A stretch of DNA of 64,000 bases, taken from assembly GCF_000400505.1 (NCBI RefSeq), contig NZ_CM001857.1:4024274-4088273 (forward strand), read 5' to 3'. Positions within the stretch are counted from its first letter, which is position 1. Every line of letters starts with the position of its first letter. The position numbers were made by a program, and so were the translations under genes. This stretch comes from Musicola paradisiaca NCPPB 2511. GTDB taxonomy: Bacteria > Pseudomonadota > Gammaproteobacteria > Enterobacterales > Enterobacteriaceae. This document shows, piece by piece, positions 45,860 to 54,946 of the stretch. The notes under the pieces are model-generated. The model did no database searches. It was given only the letters and a program-made list of their open reading frames with translations, and was not told the origin of the DNA.

Positions 45860-47407
45860 TTATGCGTGCGGGGTGGATGCGCTGATAAGCGCTTCCCGCG
45901 TCACCTGTTCGCGCGGCAAATCCGCGGTAATGCGCCCGTCCGCCATCACCAGAATGCGGTCGGCCAGCGCCATCACCTCATCCAGTTCGGAAGAGGAAAA
46001 CATCACCGATAACCCCTGCCGGGCCATGTTGCCGATCAGGTGATAAACGTCGGTTTTGGCGCCCACATCGATGCCGCGGGTCGGTTCATCCAGCAGCACC
46101 ACCTGCGGGCGGGTCATCAGCGCCTTGCCGAGCACCACCTTTTGCTGATTGCCGCCGGACAGCGAGGTAATCGGCAGTTCGACGTCGCTGACTTTGATCG
46201 ACAACTGCTGCACCATCTCGTCTACCTGCCGGCTTTCTTCCTGCGGTTTCAGCCACGACCAGGCGCGTCGAAAGCCGCGCAGGCTGAACGACGACAGCGT
46301 CATGTTGGATTTGATGGACATCAGTTGCACCACGCCTTCGCCCTGCCTGTCCTCCGGCACCAGCGCGATGCCCTTTTTCAACCGTTGCTGAAAACCCAGG
46401 CGTTCAACACTGTCGTCGTGGAGACGAATGCTGCCCTGTTGGCACGGCATCAGGCCGATCAAGCCTTTGAACAGCTCGGTGCGCCCGGCCCCCAGCAGGC
46501 CGTAAATGCCCACCACTTCGCCCCTGCGCAGCGTGAATGACACGTCGTTAAGGCGGTAGCCGCCGCTCTGGTGCAAGGCCGTCAGCCCCTGAACCTCCAG
46601 CACCGTCTCGCCCTGCGGCGCAGGCTGATAATCGAAGTGTTTCTTCTTGTCGCCGACCATCTGTTCGATAATCCAGGGCACGCTGGCGTCGCGCACCTCA
46701 CGTTCGGCGATAAAACGACCATCGCGGAAAATGGTGATGTGATCGCCGATTTCCATCAGTTCTTCCAGCCGGTGGGAGATGTAGATGATGGTGACGCCCC
46801 GGCGTTTGAGCTGTTCGATCACGCTGAACAGCACCTTGACTTCCGACTGGCTTAACGCCGAGGTCGGCTCATCCATGATCAGCACGCGCGTGTCCTTGGA
46901 CAGCGCACGAGCGATCTCCACCAACTGCTGATGGCCGATGCCCAGTTCGCCGAGCGGCGTATAAGGGTCGACGTCCAGTTCCAGCCGCTCCAGCAACGTC
47001 TTGGCCAGTGCGTATTGGTACTTTTCGTTGATCACCCCACGCTGGAAAAATTCGTTGGCGATGAAGATGTTGTCCATCACGTTCATGTTGGGGAACAGGT
47101 TGAGTTCCTGAAAAATAATGCTGATGCCTTGCCGCTCCGCCTGATGGGTCGAGCCCAACGTCACCGGTTCGCCGTCCAGCAGAATCTGCCCGGACGACGG
47201 CGTCTCCACCCCCGCCAGCATTTTCATCATGGTGGATTTGCCCGCGCCGTTTTCGCCGATCAGCACGTTGACCTGGTTGCGGTACACCCGGTAGTTGACC
47301 CGATCGAGCGCGGTCACGCCTGGGTAGACGCGCGACAGGTCGCGCGTTTCGATAATCACGTCCGGCGCGGCCTGCGGCGACAGGGGCGTTGTCATGTCCG
47401 CCATCAT
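45860..47407 (-). CDS. Ribose-type ABC transporter ATPase, two nucleotide-binding domains (RbsA-like)
   Basis: 515-residue double ATPase. Domain 1: 'LIGENGAGKSTMMKMLAG', 'VEIARALSKDTRVLIMDEPT'. Domain 2: degenerate Walker A 'GLLGAGRTELFKGL', 'LSGGNQQKVVLGKALMTR', 'VVLLDEPTRGIDVGAKTD', as usual for sugar importers of the CUT2 class. The start overlaps the DUF2291 stop by four bases (ATGA); ATG 47404 is also possible. Confidence 0.94.
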   Translation of the reverse strand: MMADMTTPLSPQAAPDVIIETRDLSRVYPGVTALDRVNYRVYRNQVNVLIGENGAGKSTMMKMLAGVETPSSGQILLDGEPVTLGSTHQAERQGISIIFQELNLFPNMNVMDNIFIANEFFQRGVINEKYQYALAKTLLERLELDVDPYTPLGELGIGHQQLVEIARALSKDTRVLIMDEPTSALSQSEVKVLFSVIEQLKRRGVTIIYISHRLEELMEIGDHITIFRDGRFIAEREVRDASVPWIIEQMVGDKKKHFDYQPAPQGETVLEVQGLTALHQSGGYRLNDVSFTLRRGEVVGIYGLLGAGRTELFKGLIGLMPCQQGSIRLHDDSVERLGFQQRLKKGIALVPEDRQGEGVVQLMSIKSNMTLSSFSLRGFRRAWSWLKPQEESRQVDEMVQQLSIKVSDVELPITSLSGGNQQKVVLGKALMTRPQVVLLDEPTRGIDVGAKTDVYHLIGNMARQGLSVMFSSSELDEVMALADRILVMADGRITADLPREQVTREALISASTPHA

Positions 47408-48027
47408 CCCCCCTTATCCGTGCGTGTGATCTGCGCCGGCGTGATATCCGGCGCCGACGGTGGAATATCCCAGGCGCTGAACACGCCCACCACGTCAAGC
47501 CGATCGCCGACCTTCGGGTGCGCCGCCTGGATCATCGCCAGCGCCTGCTGGTTGATGGCGCGGCCGTAATCGCCGAACAGCACCTGATCGTTGAAGTCCT
47601 GATAACTCGCGCCTTTATAGCTATCGCGCAATTCGGTGCCGCGCAGCGTCGGCCCCAGTTGCACCGAGACGCTCTCGCCGTCGGCGTCTTTGATCAGCAT
47701 CTTGCCATTGCGCGATGCGGTATCGATTTGTTCCACCGTACCGGTGACGCGCACGGTAAACACACAGGCGTTTTCATCCTGCGTGCGGTAGCCGAGCTGT
47801 TTGCAAGCGGCGTCCATATCGTTGTTGCTGCGCAGATCTTTCATCAGCGCGGCAAGCGGGCGCGCTTCTTTCACCAGTTGCGGCACCAGTTTTTGTTGCC
47901 AGGTTTGCCCGATATTCGCCATATGAGGATTGGGGGGATGACGCAGGTCAGCCAACTCCTGCTGCGAGACGATGCGGCATCCGCCCAACCCAAGCACGGC
48001 CAGCGCCAGCCAGACTTGTCTGGACAT
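47404..48027 (-). CDS. DUF2291 family lipoprotein
   Basis: 207-residue lipoprotein: N-terminal 'WLALAVLGLGGCRIV' is a lipobox (LGGC). The family (DUF2291) is commonly found inside CUT2 sugar-transporter operons and has no established biochemical role; it may sit at the inner-membrane face of the periplasm and assist the importer. Start ATG 48027 has GAGGAGAAG upstream; a frame 13 codons longer has no site. Located between the binding-protein and ATPase genes. Confidence 0.88.
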   Translation of the reverse strand: MSRQVWLALAVLGLGGCRIVSQQELADLRHPPNPHMANIGQTWQQKLVPQLVKEARPLAALMKDLRSNNDMDAACKQLGYRTQDENACVFTVRVTGTVEQIDTASRNGKMLIKDADGESVSVQLGPTLRGTELRDSYKGASYQDFNDQVLFGDYGRAINQQALAMIQAAHPKVGDRLDVVGVFSAWDIPPSAPDITPAQITRTDKGG

Positions 48028-48070
48028 ACTCTTCTCCTCTGCGCCCCCGTAGGGGCGCGACAGCATGGAC

Positions 48071-49006
48071 TCAGGATTTGAAGTTGAAGTCTTGCACCTT
48101 GCTCGCGTTATCCTGTTGGATCAGGATGCCGCGGAACATGACGCGCTGTTTGGCGGGTTTCGCGCCTTTCTGGATGAAGTTGTCGAGATCGGTCACGCCT
48201 TGGGCGGCGATGGCCTGGGCCTGCAGCATCACGGTGGCTTTCAGCGATCCTTCTTTCACCGCGTCGCGCTCGTCGTTGCTGCCGTCGATGCCGACCACCA
48301 CCACATCGTTACGGCCGGCGGCTTTCAGCGCGGCGATGGCGCCCAGCGCCACCGGGCCGTTACCGCAGATCACCCCTTTCACGTCCGGGTGCGCCTGCAG
48401 AATGCTGTCCATGATGCGTTTACCGTCGATCAGCGTACCTTTGGCGTCCTGACGGGCGATGCTCGCCATGCCGGGGTACTGATCCAACACCTGATGGAAG
48501 GATTTGGAACGGGTCACGCAGTTGTTGTCCGCCAGGCTACAGGTCAATTCGGCATACTTGCCTTTTTCGCCCATTTTCTCGACGAACACGTTGGCGACGT
48601 CGGAGCCCGCCTGGAAGTTGTTGTGGGTGATCTGTACCAGCGCGACGTCATCCACCGGAATTTCGCGGTTGATCAACACCACCGGGATCCCCGCCGCCTT
48701 CGCTTTTTTGATCGCCGCCACGCTGGCGGTGGAGTCGGCGTTATCCAATACGATGCCCTGAACTTTCTTACCGATAGCCGCATCGATAAGCTCGCTCTGT
48801 TTCTTCACGTCCTCACCGTGGGAAAGCACCGTGGTTTTGTAACCCAGCTCCTGCGCTTTCTTGTCCGCGCCTTTGGCTTCCGAGGCGTAGTACGGGTTAT
48901 CCAGTGAATTGACCAGAATCATGATGGTGCCTTTTTCCGCCGCATGGGCGGTCAGCGATAAGGCACTGGTGATGGCAGCAGTTAACAGCATTGAACGCAA
49001 TTTCAT
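48071..49006 (-). CDS. Ribose-type ABC transporter substrate-binding protein
   Basis: 311-residue periplasmic binding protein (Peripla_BP_4/RbsB class). Signal peptide 'MLLTAAITSALSLTAHAAEK' (cleavage after AHA), then 'IMILVNSLDNPYYASEAKGA', 'VQGIVLDNADSTASVAAI', 'AGIPVVLINREIPVDDVALV' and 'DVVVVGIDGSNDERDAVKEG'. Likely binds a short sugar or polyol. First transporter gene of the operon, 91 bases after the SDR gene; AGAGAGA precedes the ATG. Confidence 0.93.
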   Translation of the reverse strand: MKLRSMLLTAAITSALSLTAHAAEKGTIMILVNSLDNPYYASEAKGADKKAQELGYKTTVLSHGEDVKKQSELIDAAIGKKVQGIVLDNADSTASVAAIKKAKAAGIPVVLINREIPVDDVALVQITHNNFQAGSDVANVFVEKMGEKGKYAELTCSLADNNCVTRSKSFHQVLDQYPGMASIARQDAKGTLIDGKRIMDSILQAHPDVKGVICGNGPVALGAIAALKAAGRNDVVVVGIDGSNDERDAVKEGSLKATVMLQAQAIAAQGVTDLDNFIQKGAKPAKQRVMFRGILIQQDNASKVQDFNFKS

Positions 49007-49097
49007 GATGATCTCTCTCTATCTTTCGTTATTGTCGGGGTACAGCGAAACAGCGTAATCAATTGTTTAAAAACATGTTTTTAACGATTTTCGACCA

Positions 49098-49901
49098 TCA
49101 CCAGATGGTGAACCCGCCGTCGATCATTAAATCCGCTCCGGTAATCATGTCGCTACCGTTGCTGGCGAAGAACAGCACCGCGGCGGCGATTTCGTCGGTG
49201 TAGGCAAAGCGGCCCAGCGGGATCAATTTCTTCATGGCTTCGCCCTTCTCGCCGCGCCAGGCTTTTTCACCCATCGGCGTAAGCACCACGGTGGGCGACA
49301 GGGTGTTGACGTTGATGCCGTGCGGCGCCAGCTCCTTTGCCATCACTTTGGTCATGCCCAGTAATCCTGCTTTCGCCGAGGTGTAGGCAACGTGGTTATC
49401 GATGGCGATGGACGCCGCCTGCGAGGCGATGTTGATGATCTTGCCGCCGCGTCCGGCCTTGACCATGCGGCGCGCCGCTGCCTGCGAGCACAGGAACGGG
49501 CCGTTCAGGTTGACCGCAATCTGCTTCTGCCATTCGGCGAATTCGGTTTCCAGTACCGGCTGCAACATCACGTAGCCGGCGCAGTTAATCAGGATGTCGA
49601 TCTGGCCGTAATGCGCCTCGACCGTGGCAAACGCTGTTTCCACGTCGTCGGGTGCGGTCACATCGCACTCCACGAACAACACCCGCGCCGGGTCAAACTG
49701 CTCGGCGACCTGCGCCGCCTTTTCCCGCTCAAAACCGGGATAAAGCAGCGCCAGGCGCGCGCCTTTCTCCAGCAGCATTTGATTGCTCGCCATGGCGATG
49801 CCGCCTAAACCGCCGGTGACGACCGCCACCTTGTCGGTCAGGCTGAGCCCGGTATCTACGCCATAACGCAAATTCACGTCATACTCGTTGTCATGACTCA
49901 T
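49098..49901 (-). CDS. Short-chain dehydrogenase/reductase (polyol dehydrogenase-like)
   Basis: 267-residue SDR. 'VAVVTGGLGGIAMASNQMLL' is the nucleotide-binding region (TGGxGGIG pattern with Ala for the last Gly), 'INCAGYV' stands in for NAG, catalytic Ser/Tyr/Lys lie in 'INIASQAAS' and 'YTSAKAGLLG'. It resembles sugar-alcohol dehydrogenases of the GolD/threitol type. The 33-residue N-terminal lead is longer than usual. GAGGAGA upstream of the ATG. It follows the split transketolase by 14 bases. Confidence 0.88.
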   Translation of the reverse strand: MSHDNEYDVNLRYGVDTGLSLTDKVAVVTGGLGGIAMASNQMLLEKGARLALLYPGFEREKAAQVAEQFDPARVLFVECDVTAPDDVETAFATVEAHYGQIDILINCAGYVMLQPVLETEFAEWQKQIAVNLNGPFLCSQAAARRMVKAGRGGKIINIASQAASIAIDNHVAYTSAKAGLLGMTKVMAKELAPHGINVNTLSPTVVLTPMGEKAWRGEKGEAMKKLIPLGRFAYTDEIAAAVLFFASNGSDMITGADLMIDGGFTIW

Positions 49902-49915
49902 CAGGTTGTTTCTCC

Positions 49916-50836
49916 TCAGGCAATGGTGCGTAACGCAAGCTGTTCCAGGGTAAAGCGCAGTCCGGCCGCATCGATATGGAACTGACGCCGCAACGCGCCG
50001 CGACTGCTGCTGTGGGTAAATTCGTAGGGAGGGACGCCCAGCGGGGTGAAACGCTGCCTCAAATGGTGTTTATGCAACAATTCACCAATGATGCTGCCGA
50101 GGCCACCACTGAGTACGTGTTCTTCCATCGAGATCACATACTGATGCTCGCTAATAATTTTCAACAGTGACATTTCATCCAACGGCCATAACGACGGCAG
50201 GGATACAATGGTGGCGTCCGTTGAAGCGGCCAGCGCCTCATGAACAAGGGTGCCGAGACAGAACACCACCACCTCGCTCCCCTGTTGCACCACCTCCGGT
50301 TTGCCCGGCGTCAGCGACCAGTCGGCATCGTGCAAAACCGGCACTTTGTCGCTGTCCATACGGATATACACCGGCCCGCGATGGTGAATGGCGTAACGCG
50401 CTATCGCGCTGGCCTGCACCGCATCCGCCGGCGCGAAGATTTGCAGATTGCCGAACGAACGGGCGATGGCGATATCGTTCATGCAGTGGTGGGTCGCCCC
50501 CAGCGGGCCGTAGGCAAACCCCGCATTGAGCCCCAGCATTTTGACGTTGGCGTCGGTGTAACAGACGTCGTTCTTCACTTGTTCGTTAGAGCGCGCCAGC
50601 AGAAACGGCGCGGCATTGGCGGTAAACACCGTCGGCCCGCTCAGCGACAAACCTGTCGCCATGCCGACCATGTTCTGTTCGGCGATCCCAACGTTGACCA
50701 CTCGCTCGGGGTATGCCTTCTCAAACGGCGAGATCTTCGAGGTGGACGTGGAATCCGCTACCACCACGCACAGATTGGCGCCCGCGTTTTGCTCTGCCAG
50801 CAACGTGGCCACTACCGCATCACGTAAGTCTTGCAT
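49916..50836 (-). CDS. Transketolase, C-terminal subunit
   Basis: 306-residue polypeptide comprising the pyrimidine-binding and C-terminal domains of a split transketolase: 'VVVADSTSTSKISPFEKAYP', 'VNVGIAEQNMVGMATGLSL' (the conserved Glu of the cofactor site) and 'GSEVVVFCLGTLVHEALAAS'. ATG 50836 has GGAGG seven bases upstream; a GTG two codons earlier overlaps the N-subunit stop. Works with the upstream gene as one enzyme. Split transketolases of this kind appear in dedicated sugar pathways, including D-apulose 4-phosphate cleavage. Confidence 0.92.
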   Translation of the reverse strand: MQDLRDAVVATLLAEQNAGANLCVVVADSTSTSKISPFEKAYPERVVNVGIAEQNMVGMATGLSLSGPTVFTANAAPFLLARSNEQVKNDVCYTDANVKMLGLNAGFAYGPLGATHHCMNDIAIARSFGNLQIFAPADAVQASAIARYAIHHRGPVYIRMDSDKVPVLHDADWSLTPGKPEVVQQGSEVVVFCLGTLVHEALAASTDATIVSLPSLWPLDEMSLLKIISEHQYVISMEEHVLSGGLGSIIGELLHKHHLRQRFTPLGVPPYEFTHSSSRGALRRQFHIDAAGLRFTLEQLALRTIA

Positions 50837-50838
50837 CG

Positions 50839-51642
50839 TCACTCCTCCAGCTCCGCCAGCCCCTGCGCCAGCTGTTCATCATTCGGCACCGAATGGTGCC
50901 AGGCCGGTACGTTCGCCATAAACGAGATACCGTGTCCTTTTTCGGTATTGGCGAGAAGCACCCGCGGTTTACCCACCGTCGGCGCATTCACGGCATGAAT
51001 AATGGCGGCGGGATCGTGGCCGTCGCACTCGACGACCTCGAAACCAAAGGCGCGCCATTTATCCGCCAGCGGCTCCAGCGGCATGATGTCTTCGGTTTTG
51101 CCTGCCAGTTGCAGACGGTTTCGATCGACAATGGCGACCAAGTTATCCAGCCGGAATTTGCTGGCGGCCATCGCCGCTTCCCAGTTGGAGCCTTCCGCCA
51201 GTTCGCCGTCGCCCATCAGTACGAAGACGCGGCGATGCGCACGGCCAGCCAGCGTGTTGCCCAGCGCCAGCCCGACACCGATCGGCAGCCCGTGCCCCAA
51301 TGCGCCGGAGTTGATTTCCACCAGTTCCGGCAATTTTTGATGAATGGGATGGCCGGCCAGTAGGGTGTCATCCCCCATGTATTGGCTCAGAATGTCCGGA
51401 TCGATAAGCCCCATGGCGGCAGCGCTGCAGTAAAGCCCGCCGGCGCCGTGCCCCTTCGACAGGATGAAGCGATCCTGATCCGGCCGCGCCTGAGTGCGAT
51501 CCATCACCGCCATGAACAGCGTGCAGAGAATATCCACTTCGGAAAGATCGGCCCCGGTATGGCCTTTGCCTGCCCGGTGATTCATCTGCAACACATAGCG
51601 CCGGGCCTGTCGCGCTGTCTGTCTGATTGCCTGTACGTCCAC
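50839..51642 (-). CDS. Transketolase, N-terminal (thiamine diphosphate-binding) subunit
   Basis: 267-residue subunit with the pyrophosphate-binding domain: 'HRAGKGHTGADLSEVDIL', 'DRFILSKGHGAGGLYCSAAA', 'GDGELAEGSNWEAAMAA' (the GDG...N thiamine motif) and 'VAIVDRNRLQ'. I choose the GTG at 51642 because AGGAGG lies five bases before it; the first ATG (51693) overlaps an operator-like palindrome and has no ribosome-binding site. First gene of the operon, divergent from the DeoR gene. Confidence 0.9.
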   Translation of the reverse strand: MDVQAIRQTARQARRYVLQMNHRAGKGHTGADLSEVDILCTLFMAVMDRTQARPDQDRFILSKGHGAGGLYCSAAAMGLIDPDILSQYMGDDTLLAGHPIHQKLPELVEINSGALGHGLPIGVGLALGNTLAGRAHRRVFVLMGDGELAEGSNWEAAMAASKFRLDNLVAIVDRNRLQLAGKTEDIMPLEPLADKWRAFGFEVVECDGHDPAAIIHAVNAPTVGKPRVLLANTEKGHGISFMANVPAWHHSVPNDEQLAQGLAELEE

Positions 51643-51673
51643 CCTTACCTCCTGATCGTCATGATACATTGCT

Positions 51674-51706
51674 ATCGATCGATCACATTTCATTTTCGAT
51701 CGAAAA
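51674..51706. promoter_or_regulatory. Putative DeoR operator pair
   Basis: TTTTCGATCGAAAA (51693-51706) is a perfect 14-base palindrome, and ATCGATCGAT (51674-51683) shares its core. Both lie just upstream of the transketolase start, in the region shared with the divergent DeoR regulator. Likely repressor sites for the sugar operon. The rest of 51707-51988 is AT-rich then mixed, without another supported gene. Confidence 0.6.
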
Positions 51707-51988
51707 CATACACCCTCTATTTAGCCTATTCTGTGGACGAGATCAAATATCAAACAAAAGCGGATCAAAATAAAACCGCATTCAGACAGACATGATTCGA
51801 CAATAAGGCGCGCGCGACGGGGATAAACAGCGGGATATCGGGGCGATCGCATCAGGAGATCAGCGAAAACGTCCCTGCTTTTTCGCCGTCGTCACCTCGC
51901 ATTCCGGACAGACGAAGGGTAAACTTCATGGCAATTAGCGGGTTGACGGCAGAACATCGTCACCGGTTTGGGGACAGGAGAGTTTCGA

Positions 51989-52780
51989 TTGAAAAGCAAA
52001 AGTGAACAACTGGCGGATATGCAGCAACGCAGGGAAAAAATTCTGGAGATGGTGCGCGAAGACGGCACCGTTACCGTCAAAACGCTGACCGAAACCTTTG
52101 GCCTGACGGAAGCCACCATCCGTACCGATCTGCGTGAATTGCAGAAGGCGGGGCATGTGCAACGCTATTACGGCGGCGCCACACTGGTGACGGGTAAACA
52201 GAATACCGGCGCGTTACTGCTGGAACGGCAGATCCACCTGGAGGAAAAAGACGCTATCGGCCGGCTGGCCGCCGCACAGATCGAAAACGGCGACACGGTG
52301 ATTTTCGATTCCGGCACCACCACCACCGCCATCGTCGAACACATGGCGCACATCCACCGGTTATCGGTCATCACCACCGCGGTCAATATCGCGCTTAAAC
52401 TGGGCGGCGAACCCGGCATCAATATCCTGCTCACCGGCGGCACCTTCAAGTTTCCCACCCTCTCGACCTCTGGCGACAAGGCCGCCAGCTTCTTCGAAAA
52501 TGTGCTGGCCGAAAAGCTGTTCCTCGCCACCGCCGCCATCTCGCCGCGTCTGGGGCTGAGTTTCCCCAGCGAGACGGATATCAAGGTGAAAAGCGCCATG
52601 ATCCGCTCGGCCAAAACCGTCTATGTGGTGGCGGACTCCAGCAAAATCGATAAGGTTTCCATGTTCGCCCTGCCGTGCGACTGGGCCAACATCCACTACC
52701 TGATCACCGATGCAGGCATCAGCCAGGAGGCCGTCAACGCCTTCGAAGCGCTGGGGGTGACGGTGATGGTGGCGTCGTGA
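51989..52780 (+). CDS. DeoR-family transcription regulator of the sugar operon
   Basis: 263-residue repressor-type regulator. N-terminal DeoR helix-turn-helix 'REKILEMVREDGTVTVKTL', 'EATIRTDLRELQKAG', then the sugar-phosphate-sensing domain 'GDTVIFDSGTTTTAIVEHM', 'VITTAVNIAL', 'LLTGGTFK', 'VYVVADSSKIDKVS'. Start chosen at TTG 51989 because GGAG is eight bases upstream; a TTG seven codons earlier lacks a site. It is divergent from the nine-gene operon and probably responds to a phosphorylated intermediate of that pathway. Confidence 0.9.
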   Translation: MKSKSEQLADMQQRREKILEMVREDGTVTVKTLTETFGLTEATIRTDLRELQKAGHVQRYYGGATLVTGKQNTGALLLERQIHLEEKDAIGRLAAAQIENGDTVIFDSGTTTTAIVEHMAHIHRLSVITTAVNIALKLGGEPGINILLTGGTFKFPTLSTSGDKAASFFENVLAEKLFLATAAISPRLGLSFPSETDIKVKSAMIRSAKTVYVVADSSKIDKVSMFALPCDWANIHYLITDAGISQEAVNAFEALGVTVMVAS

Positions 52781-52813
52781 CAGGGATAGCCTCGTGACGG
52801 AGAGTTCATAACG

Positions 52814-52855
52814 AGAGGTGAGGCGCCCCTTCGGGAGCCTCACCTCTGCATTTTT
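52814..52855 (+). terminator. Rho-independent terminator after the DeoR gene
   Basis: 11-base-pair stem AGAGGTGAGGC/GCCTCACCTCT with a 12-base loop, then GCA and a T5 run (52851-52855). Confidence 0.8.
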
Positions 52856-52895
52856 ACGCCAACAGGTTTCAACTGTTGACGCTGACCAATGAGAA

Positions 52896-53270
52896 TTACC
52901 CTACCCGCTGGCCTGCTACCTGAACCTCGGTATATTTGCGGTTATCTCCCGCCAACTTGAGTTGACCTCTGGTCTTCATCTGCTGGGTATTCTGGATATT
53001 CGCAGCATTGCAGGGCCGGCAGGCCAGCACCAGCCGGCTGATATCATCGTTATTGGGAAGATTGGGATCGGAAGGATTTGGGTAGTGATCCGCTTCAACG
53101 GCTTCTTCTGTGATCCAGTTTTTACAATGAAAACACTGGAATACAACCCGCCGCCCACCACCAGGAAAGTTAATGGCCACATACTGGCCATTTTTCATCG
53201 CCCGATTGATGACCTTTCCCTTATTAGTCGCATTGCTTTGATCCCATCTTATCTGCTCATTACCAATCAT
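52896..53270 (-). CDS. Small HNH-type protein
   Basis: 124-residue protein with an HNH nuclease signature: 'CFHCKNWITEEAVEADHYPN' (zinc Cys pair and the HNH aspartate-histidine) and 'LVLACRPCNAANIQNTQQM' (Asn and second Cys pair). Such compact HNH domains occur both as free nucleases and as C-terminal toxin domains of Rhs or polymorphic-toxin proteins; no delivery domain and no adjacent immunity gene is visible. GGAGACTG precedes the ATG. Next to the DeoR terminator, before an MFS gene on the same strand. Confidence 0.8.
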   Translation of the reverse strand: MIGNEQIRWDQSNATNKGKVINRAMKNGQYVAINFPGGGRRVVFQCFHCKNWITEEAVEADHYPNPSDPNLPNNDDISRLVLACRPCNAANIQNTQQMKTRGQLKLAGDNRKYTEVQVAGQRVG

Positions 53271-53403
53271 TTTTCAGTCTCCTCATCGCCCTATCGGCAA
53301 TGAGGATTGTTACTTCAAACCATCAGGTTTCATCGGCATAACGTCGTCTTTATGCGAGGAAACGTGGCGATTGTGCGCTGAACCGGCCATCGCTGTCTCA
53401 TGC

Positions 53404-54798
53404 TCACGTCGATTTCAACCGTGAAATACGCGGCCCGCTGATCATCGCGGCTACGGCGGCAAAACTGCCCGCAGCCAGCAGCGCGGCGTGGGTGCCGTAA
53501 CTCCCGAAGAAATTGAACATCAACGCCACCAACGCCGCGCCGGTGGTCTGCCCCACCAGCCGGGCGGTGCCCAGTATGCCGCTGGCGCCGCCGCTGCGAT
53601 GACGCGGCGCGGCGCTGACGATGGTGTGATTGTTGGGTGTCTGGAACAGGCCGAACCCGGCGCCGCAGATCATCATGCGCAGGCTGATATCCAGATACCC
53701 CGCCGATGCCGGTAGCCAGGCCAGCGAATAGAGCCCGACCGAGAAAATCGCCAGCCCCACGGTGCACAGAATACCGGCGTTGATGCGTTCCAGCAGACGG
53801 CCGGCGATCGGCGCCGCCACCATGGTCGCCAGCGGCCAGGGCGTCAGCAACAGGCCGGTTTCGATTTCATTCAGACCGAGCGTGCTCTGGAAATAGAACG
53901 GCATCGATACCATCGCCAGCATTTGGGCGCAGAACGAACTGACCGAGGTGCCCATCGACAAGGCAAACACCGGGATGCGCAGCAAATCGACCGGTAACAG
54001 CGGGTAAGCCTGGGAAAGCTGGCGGCGGACAAAATAGGTTCCCACCAATAACGTCGCCGTCAGTTCAATCAGCGTTAACCACAGCGCCTGATGGTGGGCG
54101 ACACCGCCTAACGCCGTAAAAAACAGCCCGAAGGTTAAGGCGTTCAGCACCGCGCTCGGCTTATCGAAACGGTGTCCTTTCTCCCCCCCGCTATGCGGCA
54201 GGTAACGCAGCCCCAGCAACAGCGCTATCACCCCGAATGGCAGATTGACGGCGAACAACCACTGCCAACTGGCCATGCTCAGGATCGCCGCCGCGATACT
54301 CGGCCCGGCGGCGATCGATACCGCCACCACCAGCGAGTTGAGGCTCATGCCGCGCCCTAGCAGGGTTTTGGGATAGATCTGCCGGATGAGCGCGGTATTG
54401 ACGCTCATCAGCGCCGCCGCCGCCAGCCCTTGCAAGATGCGCGCAATCGTGAGCGTCAGTAGCGAATCGGACAGCGCGCACACCACCGACATCAGCGTGA
54501 ATAGCACCAGCCCCACCAGATAAACGCGGCGATAACCGAGGATATCCCCCAGCGACGAGAGGGAAAGCAACGTCATGGTGATGGCCAATTGATAGGCGTT
54601 GACGATCCAGATAGACGATGCCGGCGTGATTTGGAAATCTGCCGCGATGGTCGGCAGCGCCACATTGACAATCGCGCCGTCCAGTACCGCCATGGCGATA
54701 CCGAATGCTATCGTCAACACCGCCCCGATACGGGCTGGCATGGGTAAACCGTCGGCAATGTGCGGGGATGACAAGTTGGAAACAGGAGATTTCACCAT
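53404..54798 (-). CDS. MFS drug/metabolite exporter (DHA2-like)
   Basis: 464-residue, about 14 membrane segments. DHA2/DHA1 motifs: 'GIAMAVLDGAIVNVALPTIA' (motif D1), 'LSLSSLGDILGYRRVYLVG' (motif A), 'AGPSIAAAILSMASWQWLFA' (motif C). Likely exports toxic plant or synthetic compounds. A UbiD-like decarboxylase remnant lies divergent upstream, so the pair may once have handled an aromatic acid. Confidence 0.88.
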   Translation of the reverse strand: MVKSPVSNLSSPHIADGLPMPARIGAVLTIAFGIAMAVLDGAIVNVALPTIAADFQITPASSIWIVNAYQLAITMTLLSLSSLGDILGYRRVYLVGLVLFTLMSVVCALSDSLLTLTIARILQGLAAAALMSVNTALIRQIYPKTLLGRGMSLNSLVVAVSIAAGPSIAAAILSMASWQWLFAVNLPFGVIALLLGLRYLPHSGGEKGHRFDKPSAVLNALTFGLFFTALGGVAHHQALWLTLIELTATLLVGTYFVRRQLSQAYPLLPVDLLRIPVFALSMGTSVSSFCAQMLAMVSMPFYFQSTLGLNEIETGLLLTPWPLATMVAAPIAGRLLERINAGILCTVGLAIFSVGLYSLAWLPASAGYLDISLRMMICGAGFGLFQTPNNHTIVSAAPRHRSGGASGILGTARLVGQTTGAALVALMFNFFGSYGTHAALLAAGSFAAVAAMISGPRISRLKST

Positions 54799-54946
54799 AC
54801 AACCTATAAGCCATGAGTGAATAAAAGCAGACGAATCATTATGTTCAAAATCATGTTTTAAATATACCCGCAGATGCGATTGGGCTTAAGAATGAGGCAA
54901 CGGGCAGCCTTGCGCCACCATCGTCATCAGCTCCGGCGGGTAGGGC

